DNA of 64,000 nt from Anoxynatronum buryatiense (lineage in GTDB: Bacteria > Bacillota > Clostridia > Peptostreptococcales > Tindalliaceae), in NCBI RefSeq assembly GCF_900182905.1, contig NZ_FXUF01000010.1, positions 62,001 to 126,000 on the forward strand, in the 5' to 3' direction. The position numbers and the translations under genes are program-made. Positions within the stretch are counted from its first letter, which is position 1; the number at the start of each line of letters is the position of its first letter. The notes under the pieces were generated by a model, which saw nothing but the letters and a program-made list of their open reading frames with translations, made no database searches and was not told the DNA's origin. Below, piece after piece: positions 55,252-64,000 of the stretch.

Positions 55252-56592
55252 TTAGCGGAGGAATAAATTTATGAGGAAACTGGCCAAAATCAGCATGAAG
55301 GCCCCGCCGATACGGGATGAAATCTGCGCAAAAGGCATCAGCACCATTCGATCTGCTGCTGAGAGAACAGCCACATCTCCTGTTCCGCCCATATTGGCCA
55401 TGCAAAGGCCTGCAGTGATGGAAGACTCGATGGGATAGAAACCCATAAGGCGACCCACAAAACCAGATCCTAAAATAGCAGCAATAACGACAACCACCAC
55501 CAGAATAATGTACTGAATGGTAAACGCTTCAATGATCTGTCCCAGATTTGTGAAAGCAATTCCAATACCCACTAAAAGAGCACCCGTTGTATAACCCATG
55601 ATAAAACGAAACCACTGGTTGGCGGCGGATTCAAACTTATGGGGAAGCCATCCAAAAGCCTTGAAAACAGCAACTGTAATAATCATTAATGCGTAGGGGT
55701 GAATAGCCGGAACAAACTGACCCAGAAAATTTCCCCATGTGAAAAACACGGTGGCCATGAGCATTCCCATACCCATTAGTTTGATATCAAGCGGCAGTTC
55801 TTTTTCCGGAACAATTTCTTTTTCTGCCACATCATTTTTTGCGATCATTAACTCGCCTTCTCCTGACAAGCCAGGTTTGTTTTTGCCCAGTTTGTTCAGC
55901 AGGCCCGCAGCCACAATGGAAACCGCATTTCCCATCGCAAGTGCCGGCACCATGATTGACAGCACACCTTCAGGTTCCAGATTCAGCGGCTGGGCAAAGA
56001 TCTGAGATAATGGCACAGCACCTGCTCCCATACCACCACCCATGATGGGAAGAGCGATGAAAAGCATGGCCTCTTTAGCTCCAAATCCGATGGCAGCTCC
56101 CACCACAGCAGCGGCTCCCATGGCAGCAATGACACCTCCCAAGATGGCCGGCAGATACCGGACAGAGGCTTTGATGAGGAGTTTTCGGTTCATTCCCAAA
56201 ATACTACCTGTGATGAGAGCAGCAATGTAGAAGTCCAAGAAGCCGCCGCCGCGCATGAAGGTGGACATGATCTCCACTGTTGCCTCGGGAAGAATATTAT
56301 AGTGGACCAGCGCAGCACTGCCGAAGATACAGACAATAGCACCACCTCCCAAGTAGGTATTAATAATGGGAGTGTGTGTGCCAATTTCAAAAAAGATGGC
56401 CCCAAGAATAATCATCGACGCAAAGGCACCGATCATTCCGCCGGGCAGCTTACCTGTCATAATAGCTGCAAGGGTCACAGCAGCCAGTACTGCAAAGAGG
56501 GGCACGGGAAAACCTATAATGGTGTAGGCTTTCTTTTCAGATTGCATCATTTCTCGAGCGGTGTTTTCATTGACAACTACCTGTTCATTCAT
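55252..56592 (-). CDS. 2-hydroxycarboxylate transporter family protein (CitS/MaeN-like)
   Basis: A 446-aa membrane protein of the 2HCT family with about 11 helices. The two GGxG re-entrant loop motifs occur as PIMGGGMGAGAVPLSQIFAQ and SSITAGLCMANMGGTGDVAVLSAADRM, which is the family's hallmark. The N-terminal PVPLFAVLAAVTLAAIMTGKLPGGMIGAFA and HTPIINTYLGGGAIVCIF are typical. It takes up a 2-hydroxycarboxylate (malate, citrate, lactate or citramalate) with sodium or protons, or by exchange. It follows a perfect sigma-54 promoter and is the first gene of a likely operon with leuCD-like genes. Confidence 0.93.
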   Translation of the reverse strand: MNEQVVVNENTAREMMQSEKKAYTIIGFPVPLFAVLAAVTLAAIMTGKLPGGMIGAFASMIILGAIFFEIGTHTPIINTYLGGGAIVCIFGSAALVHYNILPEATVEIMSTFMRGGGFLDFYIAALITGSILGMNRKLLIKASVRYLPAILGGVIAAMGAAAVVGAAIGFGAKEAMLFIALPIMGGGMGAGAVPLSQIFAQPLNLEPEGVLSIMVPALAMGNAVSIVAAGLLNKLGKNKPGLSGEGELMIAKNDVAEKEIVPEKELPLDIKLMGMGMLMATVFFTWGNFLGQFVPAIHPYALMIITVAVFKAFGWLPHKFESAANQWFRFIMGYTTGALLVGIGIAFTNLGQIIEAFTIQYIILVVVVVIAAILGSGFVGRLMGFYPIESSITAGLCMANMGGTGDVAVLSAADRMVLMPFAQISSRIGGAFMLILASFLINLFLR

Positions 56593-56767
56593 TATTCATC
56601 ATCCTCCTTTTCATTGTTTCTTTCATTGGGTTCGGTTGCATCAAGTGCTGTGTTACAGCATTGACACGTTACTGGCACATTGATTTGCGCTTCTCCCTCC
56701 TTTCCTTTTTCTTTCGTTTTCAACTCACGTGATGACGTTTATCGTTTTCTGTGTTATTCTCCTAATT

Positions 56768-56783
56768 TGCAAGTCCCGTGCCA
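56768..56783 (-). promoter_or_regulatory. Sigma-54 (-24/-12) promoter of transporter-leuCD operon
   Basis: On the minus strand TGGCAC-GGGAC-TTGCA matches the sigma-54 consensus TGGCAC-N5-TTGCA at every fixed base. Transcription should start near 56757, 165 bases before the transporter ATG. Two sigma-54 activator genes lie immediately upstream. Confidence 0.88.
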
Positions 56784-56838
56784 ACTTCACCTTTGTCTCC
56801 ATTGGCGGGTTTCAGCCGTCGGTTTGACCAAAAATAAG

Positions 56839-56862
56839 AAAAAGGGCTACATTTTGTAACCC
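56839..56862 (-). terminator. Terminator after the PrpR-type activator genes
   Basis: On the minus strand GGGTTACA-AAA-TGTAGCCC is followed by TTTTTCTT, 32 bases after the stop of the regulator gene. Confidence 0.7.
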
Positions 56863-56871
56863 TCTGTTACA
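56855..56871. promoter_or_regulatory. Candidate upstream activator site
   Basis: TGTAAC-CCTCT-GTTACA is a perfect 6-bp inverted repeat, centred about 88 bases upstream of the sigma-54 promoter, a usual distance for an enhancer site. It overlaps the terminator, so the two roles cannot be separated by eye. Confidence 0.45.
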
Positions 56872-56893
56872 TTCTGTTGATATGCGGATACGC

Positions 56894-58834
56894 TCACATA
56901 TCCATCTCTTTCAGCAGTCGTGACAGATGAACTGGAGAAATCTCCAGCCGTTCAGCCGTCTTTTTTCGGTGGCCGCAACACTGGAGCAGTGTTTCTTGAA
57001 TGATACGCCTCTTCAGGTCAGCCAGCGATCCATCCAGAGGAAGGGCGACGTGATTCTTTTCATTTTCCCAGCTGTCACTCCCTTCCATGGCTTCTGCAAC
57101 CAGTTCCGGGGTAATAAGACCATCCTTTGGCATCAGGGCAATCAGACGCTCTATGGTGTTTTCCAACTCACGCACATTGCCCTCCCACTGTAAATTTTTC
57201 AAGATCTCCAGGGCTCCAGCGCTAATGTCACAGACGGCGGTTGCCGGTTCTTTTGTCTTGACAACTGAAATTCTCTGGGACTCAACCTGGTTTCGGCCAT
57301 GTTTCTTCAAAAAGAAATCCACCAGTAGGGGAATGTCTTCGCGCCGGTTACGCAATGGCGGCATTTCAATTTCCAGCGTATTGAGACGGTAATAAAGATC
57401 TCCTTGGAACTGCCCCTGGCGAACCCGTTCCCCCATGTGAGAGTTGGTAGCAGCAATCACCCGCACATCCACAGGAAGAATTTTGGAGCTTCCAACCGGC
57501 CGAATCTCCCGCTCCTGCAGCACCCTTAGGAGGCGCAGCTGAATCTGTTTGCTAATGCCGTCAATTTCATCCAGGAATATGGTCCCCCCATGAGCCAGTG
57601 CAAAGAGCCCCTTCTTGCCTCCTTTGACGGCACCTGTGAAGGCTCCTTCCTCATAGCCGAAAAACTCGCTTTCCATAAGGTTTTCCTGAATAGTTGCGCA
57701 GTTAACGGCCACAAAGGGCCCCTTGGCTCTTTCGCTCAACTGATGCAGGCAGTGGGCCGCCAGCTCTTTGCCTGTGCCGCTTTCCCCAGAGATCAGCACT
57801 GTTGCCTTGGAGGCTGCGTAGAGGCGAATCTTGGTGATTACTTCCCGAATGCGCTCTGACTGGCCGATAATGTCCTCCAGTGCATACCTGGCATAATGGC
57901 CCTTCAGATAAAGGCTTGATCGGATCTGCTTTTCCAGCTCCTGAAAACGAGTAACATCCTTAAAAGTTGACACAGCCCCTTTGGCTGAACCGTTGTGAAG
58001 AATTGGTACACGGTTCACTAAAATGGTCCGCCCGTCATCGATTTTCTGCAACTTTCCCAGCTCCGACACTTTGCTCCTGATGACTTGGTCCATGCGGGTA
58101 TTAGGCAGATGATCCACCGCCTTTCCCCCTATTACATGCTGCACCTCAATACCCAGCACCGCTGCCGCTACCGGATTCACCGCTGTAATGCAACCCTTTT
58201 CGTCCACAGCGATAATGCCTTCCTGAGCATAGTTCAACACTGCACTCACGTATTCTTTCTGGTACTGTTCTTTACGTCGCAGTTCTATTGCTTTAGCCGC
58301 TTCTTTCAGGCCCTTCTCCAACGCTTTAATGCCGCAGTGATATGTCGATACCTGAAAACCGAACTGCCTTGCTTCCCGGACATGGCATTCTTCAGTGACA
58401 ATCAGCTCCACCCGGTGGGCGGCCATCGTTCGAAAAAGCAACTCCCTGTTGATCCCCTTCCGGATGAGCACCTCCCGGAACTGGATTCCCAGCAGTTCTT
58501 CGATTAAATCAACTGCCAAGTGTCTTTTACGGTCAAAGACCATGGCAATTGAACCAGCCCTCTGACTCGCCTTGTACAGTTCCTGCATGATAGTACAGTC
58601 ATCCACCTGAAGTTGTATCACAGGAATACTGAAGTACTGCTGAATGTCTTCCACATCGGACCCTTCGTACAAAATAGCCTCCCATTTTGAGGGGTGATCC
58701 ATCATCTCTTTGGGTACATGCCCCTTTTGTTGGATTAGGAACGGCTGGATGTGAATGTCCGAAAGCGAAACCTGTTGGCAGATCAGTTCCATAAAATCTG
58801 GGCTGGTGGCCAGTAGTGCAAGGTGTTTATTCAT
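56894..58834 (-). CDS. Sigma-54-dependent transcriptional activator with PrpR_N and PAS domains (distal copy)
   Basis: A 646-aa activator. Residues 1-190 resemble the PrpR_N sensory domain, followed by a PAS domain ([28 protein letters not shown]) and a linker helix. The AAA+ domain has Walker [15 protein letters not shown], the sigma-54 contact loop GAFTGA, Walker [13 protein letters not shown] and the R-finger region [22 protein letters not shown]. The Fis-type HTH is the last 40 residues ([31 protein letters not shown]). AGGAGGGTGTACTGC precedes the ATG at 58834, which overlaps the first activator gene by 8 bases. It likely activates the transporter-leuCD operon. Confidence 0.92.
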   Translation of the reverse strand: MNKHLALLATSPDFMELICQQVSLSDIHIQPFLIQQKGHVPKEMMDHPSKWEAILYEGSDVEDIQQYFSIPVIQLQVDDCTIMQELYKASQRAGSIAMVFDRKRHLAVDLIEELLGIQFREVLIRKGINRELLFRTMAAHRVELIVTEECHVREARQFGFQVSTYHCGIKALEKGLKEAAKAIELRRKEQYQKEYVSAVLNYAQEGIIAVDEKGCITAVNPVAAAVLGIEVQHVIGGKAVDHLPNTRMDQVIRSKVSELGKLQKIDDGRTILVNRVPILHNGSAKGAVSTFKDVTRFQELEKQIRSSLYLKGHYARYALEDIIGQSERIREVITKIRLYAASKATVLISGESGTGKELAAHCLHQLSERAKGPFVAVNCATIQENLMESEFFGYEEGAFTGAVKGGKKGLFALAHGGTIFLDEIDGISKQIQLRLLRVLQEREIRPVGSSKILPVDVRVIAATNSHMGERVRQGQFQGDLYYRLNTLEIEMPPLRNRREDIPLLVDFFLKKHGRNQVESQRISVVKTKEPATAVCDISAGALEILKNLQWEGNVRELENTIERLIALMPKDGLITPELVAEAMEGSDSWENEKNHVALPLDGSLADLKRRIIQETLLQCCGHRKKTAERLEISPVHLSRLLKEMDM

Positions 58835-60752
58835 GCAGTACACCCTCCTGACTTTCCTTAACACTGCGCCATATATTGGTTCGGCTGGTACTCAGTCGCT
58901 TAGCCGTCTGCGTGGCACTGCCGCCCTCCCGTGCCAGTACGGTGCAGATAATCTGGCGTTCCATTTCTTTCAATGAGCCGGTGAGTTGTATCATTTCGTT
59001 GCTGGATAACGCACGCAAAGCAACCTGTGGTGATTCCATCACCAGACTCAGCACCTGCTCGTCCACTGCGAGATCATGGGAACTGTAAAGAAGCAGCCGC
59101 TCCACAATATTTTCCAGCTCACGGATATTGCCCGGCCAGTCGTGTTCCTTTAAAAGCCGAAGGGCTTCTTGACTCAGCCTTTCTGCAAGAGTCGGGCCTG
59201 TGATAATACGACCGCTATGTTTTTTCTCCATTGCTGTCATCAGAGTTTCCAGGTCTTCCAATCGTTGACGCAAGGAAGGTAGTTGCAGGTGTAGGACATT
59301 CAGGCGGTAATACAGATCCTGGCGAAAACAACCCTCTCTGACCAACGCCTTCAGATCCCGGTTACTGGCGGCGATCACCCTCACCTTCACCGGCTTTACC
59401 CGGGTACCACCCACAGGCCGCACCTCTTTTTCCTGCAACACTCGCAGAAGCTGCATTTGCAAAGATGGGGGAACTTCCGAAATTTCATCCAGAAAAATGG
59501 TACCCCCATCAGCCTGGCAGAAAAGACCTTTTTGTCCACCTTTTCTGGCACCGGTAAAGGCACCTTCTTCGTAGCCGAAAAGCTCGCTCTCCAGCAGAGA
59601 AGCAGGTAAAGCGGCACAGTTAACTGCTACAAAGGGCCCTATCCTGTGACGACTTTCCTGATGGATAGCCTGGGCAACCATTTCCTTACCGGTGCCGGTT
59701 TCTCCCAAAATCAGCACATTGGCATCTGAACAGGCATACTTTTGAGCCTTTTGAATCACGCGACGAATCACTTCGCTGTTGCCTGCCACATCTTCAAAGG
59801 TGAACTTGGCCGCGTTGGACCGATGTCTAAGCTCTTCCCGGATCATTTCTTCATACTCCAGAATTTTGGTCACATCCTGAAAAGTGGAGACAGCTCCTGC
59901 CACTTCCTCACCCAGAATGATGGGCACATGGTTGGTCAGTACCTGGGCCTGGTTCATTTTGGTCATGACCCCAAGTTTCATCTGCTTACTTTTTATGACT
60001 TCCTGAATTACGATGCCGTCACTGAACTCCGAAGCGTATCTTCCGATAATTTCATACGGTTTCAAACCAATGATGTCCGCGGCGGCACGATTGCAGATGG
60101 CCACCTTTCCATGGGGATCTACCGTCATGATCCCTTCATTGGCACAGTCCATGATAGCGCGAATCTGTTGGTTGCCTGCTTCTTCCCTTCGCTTAATTTC
60201 CGAGAGTCGCAGTGCCTCAAGACCCGCCGAAAGAATAGCTTCTTTCCCTGTTTTAATCAGAAAACTGGGGATTCCCCGCCGTGTAGCTTCTTTACAGCAA
60301 ATCACACCGCCTACCAGCACATTAAGACTTTTCTGGTGAATCACCTCAAAAGCCCCATCGATGTCTTCTTCCACTTGCAGGGGCAGTACTTCAAAAGTCA
60401 CATCCAAGGTAGATTCCACCACATCCAGCTGGCAAAACATGCCAGGAAAACCCACTAAGCCAATACGCCGGTCAATGTTTCGCGCTTCCATGGCTGCACG
60501 GATCACGTCAAAAATGGAAATCTGCATCTCCACGATTGGATTGTTGATTCCTTCAGATTTTAGAAGGTTTGCAGTCCCGCCCCTGGCAATGAACACATCG
60601 GCCTTACTCATACGCTCCAATTCCATAGCTTTTACAAGCCCTTGGGAAAGAAGCCCATGGATGATTTCAATGCTCGGGTACTCCCGCAACACCTCTTTTG
60701 CCAACGTGATCATTTCTTCATAGGGGGCAAGGTAATAGATTTTCCTGTTCAT
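58827..60752 (-). CDS. Sigma-54-dependent transcriptional activator with PrpR_N and PAS domains (proximal copy)
   Basis: A 641-aa activator with the same plan as its downstream neighbour: PrpR_N-like domain (about 1-190, with [16 protein letters not shown] and [16 protein letters not shown]), PAS ([30 protein letters not shown]), AAA+ domain ([55 protein letters not shown]) and a C-terminal HTH ([28 protein letters not shown]). All catalytic elements are intact. The two proteins diverge clearly in the sensor, so they may respond to different effectors. GTGGAGGCATTC precedes the ATG at 60752. The malic enzyme gene is upstream on the same strand. Confidence 0.92.
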   Translation of the reverse strand: MNRKIYYLAPYEEMITLAKEVLREYPSIEIIHGLLSQGLVKAMELERMSKADVFIARGGTANLLKSEGINNPIVEMQISIFDVIRAAMEARNIDRRIGLVGFPGMFCQLDVVESTLDVTFEVLPLQVEEDIDGAFEVIHQKSLNVLVGGVICCKEATRRGIPSFLIKTGKEAILSAGLEALRLSEIKRREEAGNQQIRAIMDCANEGIMTVDPHGKVAICNRAAADIIGLKPYEIIGRYASEFSDGIVIQEVIKSKQMKLGVMTKMNQAQVLTNHVPIILGEEVAGAVSTFQDVTKILEYEEMIREELRHRSNAAKFTFEDVAGNSEVIRRVIQKAQKYACSDANVLILGETGTGKEMVAQAIHQESRHRIGPFVAVNCAALPASLLESELFGYEEGAFTGARKGGQKGLFCQADGGTIFLDEISEVPPSLQMQLLRVLQEKEVRPVGGTRVKPVKVRVIAASNRDLKALVREGCFRQDLYYRLNVLHLQLPSLRQRLEDLETLMTAMEKKHSGRIITGPTLAERLSQEALRLLKEHDWPGNIRELENIVERLLLYSSHDLAVDEQVLSLVMESPQVALRALSSNEMIQLTGSLKEMERQIICTVLAREGGSATQTAKRLSTSRTNIWRSVKESQEGVLHE

Positions 60753-60867
60753 GAATGCCTCCACTTTCAAAACATGTACTTCTGTCAAGATCTTCGAACC
60801 ATTCCTGAAATCGTGCATGTTATCCCTGGGATATGCAGCGTCAGCTAAAGGTATGCTTCATTTGACC

Positions 60868-62037
60868 TTATATGCGGGCCACACCAGACTCTATGGCAGC
60901 CTGCTTCACGGCTTGAGCCACCTGCTCCATATACCCTGTGTCAAAGGCCAGAGGTAGAATCATATCAACACTCAGTTTATCTCCCACAGCATCTGCCAAG
61001 GCTTTGGCGGCGGCAATTTTCATGGCTTCATTGATGTCTGATGCCCGGACATCCAAGGCTCCGCGAAATACCCCGGGAAAAGCCAGTACATTGTTCACCT
61101 GGTTGGGGAAGTCAGAGCGCCCCGTACCGATGATGTAGGCCCCTGCTTCCCTGGCTTCTTCCGGCATAATCTCTGGTATGGGGTTGGCCATGGGCAGCAC
61201 AATGGCTTTGTCATTCATGGACCTGACCATATCTTTGGTTACCACACCAGGCGCTGATACGCCAATGAAAATGTCTGCGCCCTTCATGGCATCTGCCAGA
61301 GCACCCTCCAGATTGGCTTTATTAGTTGTCAGCGAGAGTTTCTTTTTGTATGGGTCAAGGTCTTGTCGGTTTCGCGAAATGATTCCCTTGCGATCGCACA
61401 TCAGGAGATCTCCGATGCCCATTTCTGTCAGCATTCCGGCAATCGAATTGCCGGCAGCACCGGAACCGTTGATCACTGCTGTGATGTCACTTATCTTTTT
61501 ACCGGTCAGCTTCAGGGCATTCACCACTGCCGCCACGGTAACGATGGCAGTACCATGTTGATCGTCATGGAAAACCGGGATGTTCAGCATTTTTTTCAGC
61601 TTTTCTTCGATTTCAAAGCAGGCGGGGGCTGCAATGTCTTCCAGATTAATGCCTCCGAAAACAGGCTCCATCGCTTTCACTATACGCACCACTTCATCCG
61701 GGTCTTGTGTGTCAAGACAAATGGGAAAAGCCTCCACATTTCCGAACTCCTTAAACAGCACACATTTTCCTTCCATCACTGGAATAGAAGCGGCAGCACC
61801 AATATTTCCAAGACCCAGCACCGCTGTTCCATTACTGACAACAGCAATGAGGTTGGATTTGGCCGTATAACGATACACATCTTCAGGATTGGCTTCAATT
61901 CTTTTGCAGGGTTCTGCCACGCCCGGTGTATAGGCGATTGATAAATCTTCCTTAGTTTTGACAGGCGCTTTACTGATGACAGCAATTTTTCCAACCAGTT
62001 TCTCGTGCATCTCCAGCGATAGTTGATTGTAATCCAC
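60868..62037 (-). CDS. NAD(P)-dependent malic enzyme, short type
   Basis: A 389-aa enzyme of the short bacterial class. It has the catalytic Tyr in [14 protein letters not shown], the catalytic Lys in [16 protein letters not shown]-adjacent [16 protein letters not shown], metal ligands in [20 protein letters not shown] and FHDDQHGTA, and a Rossmann NAD site [20 protein letters not shown]. It decarboxylates malate to pyruvate in the cytoplasm, feeding PFOR. The usual phosphotransacetylase fusion is absent. It sits 115 bases upstream of the PrpR-type activators and 35 bases after the YhiN-like gene, as part of the carboxylate module. Confidence 0.95.
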   Translation of the reverse strand: MDYNQLSLEMHEKLVGKIAVISKAPVKTKEDLSIAYTPGVAEPCKRIEANPEDVYRYTAKSNLIAVVSNGTAVLGLGNIGAAASIPVMEGKCVLFKEFGNVEAFPICLDTQDPDEVVRIVKAMEPVFGGINLEDIAAPACFEIEEKLKKMLNIPVFHDDQHGTAIVTVAAVVNALKLTGKKISDITAVINGSGAAGNSIAGMLTEMGIGDLLMCDRKGIISRNRQDLDPYKKKLSLTTNKANLEGALADAMKGADIFIGVSAPGVVTKDMVRSMNDKAIVLPMANPIPEIMPEEAREAGAYIIGTGRSDFPNQVNNVLAFPGVFRGALDVRASDINEAMKIAAAKALADAVGDKLSVDMILPLAFDTGYMEQVAQAVKQAAIESGVARI

Positions 62038-62072
62038 GTCAATACCTCCATTCTTTTTCGATTATATCTTAA

Positions 62073-63305
62073 CTATCCCATAGCAGCGTTACGTCCGGCC
62101 AGCAAACCGGTGGCCCAGGCCCAGTATAGGTTAAAGCCGCCGCAGTCACCGTCCACATCCATGAGCTCCCCGGTGATATAGCAGTTCGGTGCTTTGGTGG
62201 ATGCCATGGTGACTGGGTGTATTTCACGGGTATCCACACCGCCGGCGGTCACCTGGGCCTGTTGCCAGGATAGGGTACCGGTGATGGGTACTGACCACGA
62301 CCGGCAAACTTCCGCCAGTTTTTTAATGGCAGTTGCGCTCACCTGCTGGGCTGGCAGGTGGGGCGGCCAGATGCCTGCGGCTTTAAGCAGTGTCGGCACC
62401 AGCCGCTTGTGAAAAAGCCCCAGCAGGCATAGGTCAGCCGGTTTGTCCGGGTTGATATGAAAACGGTTCATGAGTTCATCCATGATGGTTTCGGAGTCCC
62501 ACTCAGGTAACAGGTGAATCCTCAGCTCTTTTGGGGAAGATGCGTCATCATTGGCAGATGTATGTGCCTGTCGTGAAAGCTGTAGAATGGGGGGGCCTGA
62601 AATGCCGTAATCGGTGATCAGAAGTTCTCCCGCCTCACGACGCAGCACGATGCCCTGCTCCACCACCGATGCGGCTCCCTGCCACTTCACACCCTTCAGG
62701 GCTTTCAGCCAGTCGGCCTCCAGTCGAAGCTGCACCAGGGCCGGCCAAAGGGGAGTGATGTGGTGTCCCAGGCTTTCTGCCAGGCGGTATCCACTGTCAT
62801 CGGCCCCAAACTGACTGCCGGCGCGGCCACCGGTGGCCAAAATCACCCGGTGTGCCGTGAGACTTTCTCCTTTTTCTGAGTGAATCAGCCAATCCTTTTG
62901 ATGATGACGCAGGCTTGTCACCTTCCAGTCAACCAGGGTTTTCACCCCTGCCTGCTCCAGTTCATAGCGGAGAAGGTCCAACACATTGGAGCCCTGTTCT
63001 GAGTAGGGGATGATTTTGCCGTCACTTTCTTCTTTGGGGGTAACCCCCAGCAGCTGAAAGAAAGTGAGCACTTCATCAACAGGCACTGCCTGCAGCACCT
63101 CATGGATGATCTCCCGACACTGCCCATGAAAACGACTTGGTTCAACGAACCGGTTAGCGTAGTTGCAGCGGCCGTTCCCTGTGGCCAGCAGCTTTTTACC
63201 CACGCGGTTTTCTTTTTCCACCAGAGTGACCTGACCGCCGTACCGGGCAGCCTCCAGAGCCGCCGCCATTCCCGATGCACCACCGCCAATCACCACAATT
63301 TCCAT
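62073..63305 (-). CDS. NAD(P)/FAD-dependent oxidoreductase, HI0933/YhiN family
   Basis: A 410-aa flavoprotein. It has the N-terminal Rossmann site VVIGGGASGMAAALEAARYGGQVTLVEKENRVGKKLLATGNGRCNYAN, where GNGRCNYAN is the HI0933 signature, then VILATGGRAGSQFGADDSGYRLAESLGH, the family's insertion domain, and the C-terminal AGGVDTREIHPVTMASTKAPNCYITGELMDVDGDCGGFNLYWAWATGLLAG. The family is widespread, and its substrate is not established. AGGAGTGAGTAAA precedes the ATG at 63305. It may be the first gene of the transcript running into the malic enzyme gene. Confidence 0.9.
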   Translation of the reverse strand: MEIVVIGGGASGMAAALEAARYGGQVTLVEKENRVGKKLLATGNGRCNYANRFVEPSRFHGQCREIIHEVLQAVPVDEVLTFFQLLGVTPKEESDGKIIPYSEQGSNVLDLLRYELEQAGVKTLVDWKVTSLRHHQKDWLIHSEKGESLTAHRVILATGGRAGSQFGADDSGYRLAESLGHHITPLWPALVQLRLEADWLKALKGVKWQGAASVVEQGIVLRREAGELLITDYGISGPPILQLSRQAHTSANDDASSPKELRIHLLPEWDSETIMDELMNRFHINPDKPADLCLLGLFHKRLVPTLLKAAGIWPPHLPAQQVSATAIKKLAEVCRSWSVPITGTLSWQQAQVTAGGVDTREIHPVTMASTKAPNCYITGELMDVDGDCGGFNLYWAWATGLLAGRNAAMG

Positions 63306-63730
63306 TTTACTCACTCCTATCCCACTGCCGTTAAATAAAACTTAATATCTTCATCTCAATGATGCTCATCCACTTATCCATTTTGATTCTGTTCTCATTC
63401 TAAAGGAAGTGTCTGTGATCCTGCAAGCAGTATTAAATAAATCAGGCAGTTTTCTTAAAAATTTCGCATTTAAAAGCAGCATTCCTTGAATGATCTGGAG
63501 GAATGCTGCCCGCCCTTTGTCCCCGTTGAAAGATCCTGCGATTCAGTCTTTGACATGGCAGTCTTCTGATCTTTCAGAAAGAAATTAGTTCCATGTGTTT
63601 TCGTGGTGAAAATTCAACAAACTCTTCAAAGGATAATCGGATTTTTTGTCGAATATACAGTGAGAGTTCAACATTCTATATTGGAGTGTCTTTGTTTTGC
63701 CACTCCATGACAAACTCCATGGGGGAAATT
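63306..63730. other. Intergenic region before YkvI-like gene
   Basis: This 425-base region contains two inverted repeats. GCAGCATTCCT / AGGAATGCTGC (63476-63509) is a long hairpin with weak T-tracts, possibly a terminator or operator. TGGAGTG / CACTCCA (63682-63707) lies just before the YkvI-like start. I find no open frame or clear promoter pair. Confidence 0.45.
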
Positions 63731-64000
63731 ATGAAAAAAGATAAACTGGTGTTTAAATCAGTATTGTTAACAAGTGCCTCTTTTGCAGGTTACAACATCG
63801 GTTCTGGCTTTGCGACAGGAGTGGAAGCACTCCAGTTTTTCGCTGCCTGGGGTGGCAAGTTTGCATTTTCAGGTATTTTCCTTGCATTATTAACCTCTAT
63901 GGCGGTGTTAATCGCAATCTATGTGATCGGCTTTGAACAGCGTTTTGTTAAAAGCAGCGATGTTTATCATTATTTCTGTGGCAAGTATTTCGGTATTGTG
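63731..64000 (+). CDS. YkvI-family membrane protein, 3' truncated by window edge
   Basis: The frame is open to the last base and gives 90 residues. Residues 8-31 form a helix SVLLTSASFAGYNIGSGFATGVEALQFF, whose IGSGFATG-x-E motif is that of YkvI-type transporters (usually IGAGFATGQE) in the amino-acid/polyamine/sodium-symporter group. A second helix is FAFSGIFLALLTSMAVLIAIYVIG. The protein is therefore an inner-membrane transporter of unknown substrate. GGGGGAAATT precedes the ATG at 63731. An in-frame ATG at 63719 is less likely because the ribosome binding site overlaps it. Confidence 0.82.
   Translation, partial: MKKDKLVFKSVLLTSASFAGYNIGSGFATGVEALQFFAAWGGKFAFSGIFLALLTSMAVLIAIYVIGFEQRFVKSSDVYHYFCGKYFGIV

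Larger units (their letters stand above)
56593..56893. other. Regulatory region of carboxylate operon
   Basis: This 301-base region contains, in minus-strand order, the regulator-gene terminator (56862-56844 with T-run), an overlapping inverted repeat (56871-56855) and the sigma-54 promoter (56783-56768), then an AG-rich leader to the transporter ATG. Confidence 0.6.

Noticed and set aside
56666-56690. Plus-strand TGGCAC...TTGC resembling a sigma-54 promoter.
   Set aside because: The GG to GC distance is 11 rather than 10 bases and it points away from the carboxylate operon; the perfect site is on the minus strand at 56783-56768.
56894-60752. The two sigma-54 activators as a recent tandem duplication.
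   Set aside because: The AAA domains are similar as for any such proteins, but sensor and HTH sequences differ widely, so the pair is old or of separate origin.

Overview
The window reads as chromosome of an anaerobic, medium-GC Firmicute (Clostridia-like). Evidence: a full-length pyruvate:ferredoxin oxidoreductase, oxygen/NO-repair proteins of the Ric/hemerythrin type, many NarL-type and sigma-54-type regulators, strong AGGAGG ribosome binding sites, lipoproteins with clear lipoboxes and no outer-membrane machinery. Two genes carry an in-frame UGA that is best read as selenocysteine, so the host should have SelABCD, although none of those genes lies in the window. I see no rRNA, tRNA, CRISPR array, phage or insertion sequence. 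The species cannot be fixed from sequence alone.

Layout. 1-5.8 kb: the end of a MalY/PatB-type lyase, then a minus-strand group read from the right: FNR-like regulator, patatin phospholipase, cardiolipin synthase, lipoprotein and a membrane-anchored selenocysteine redoxin. 6-7.8 kb: a stress-repair group (Ric di-iron protein, DUF1858 protein, hemerythrin) behind a perfect FNR-type palindrome shared with the divergent regulator. 7.8-13.3 kb: PFOR, an HD-domain protein and a cytoplasmic parvulin. 13.5-23.4 kb: two FAD subunits plus a CCG-domain iron-sulfur protein (GlcDEF-like), a TetR regulator, a TRAP transporter and a soluble chemoreceptor, tied together by copies of one TGAAT-N2-RTTCA operator. 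23.7-29.7 kb: a two-component pair, a lipoprotein with an FMN-binding-like tail, a PadR-FetAB-type ABC exporter operon and a flavodoxin.

29.9-36.6 kb: a nickel/peptide-type ABC importer whose fused ATPase ends in a histidine-rich tail, with a methyltransferase and a PadR regulator. 36.6-39.1 kb: a NarL-type two-component system. 39.2-47.4 kb: a molybdenum hydroxylase (xanthine dehydrogenase type) and purine permease behind an attenuator-like leader, next to a histidine kinase with an NMT1-type binding domain and a response regulator fused to a DUF2294-like domain. 47.4-53.2 kb: a YdbC-like protein, a DUF2812 membrane protein, another histidine kinase, a small CC/Se-type selenoprotein and a COG2509-type flavoprotein just upstream of it. 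53.4-63.3 kb: a carboxylate module (LeuCD-type hydro-lyase, 2-hydroxycarboxylate transporter, two PrpR-type sigma-54 activators, malic enzyme) with a perfect -24/-12 promoter, then a YhiN-type flavoprotein. The window ends inside a YkvI-type membrane protein.

The points most worth following up are the two selenoproteins with matching SECIS-like hairpins, the TetR-controlled oxidase/TRAP/chemoreceptor regulon, the kinase/DUF2294 pair beside the purine locus with its two-state leader, and the sigma-54-controlled LeuCD-like module whose small-subunit specificity loop differs from the leucine type.
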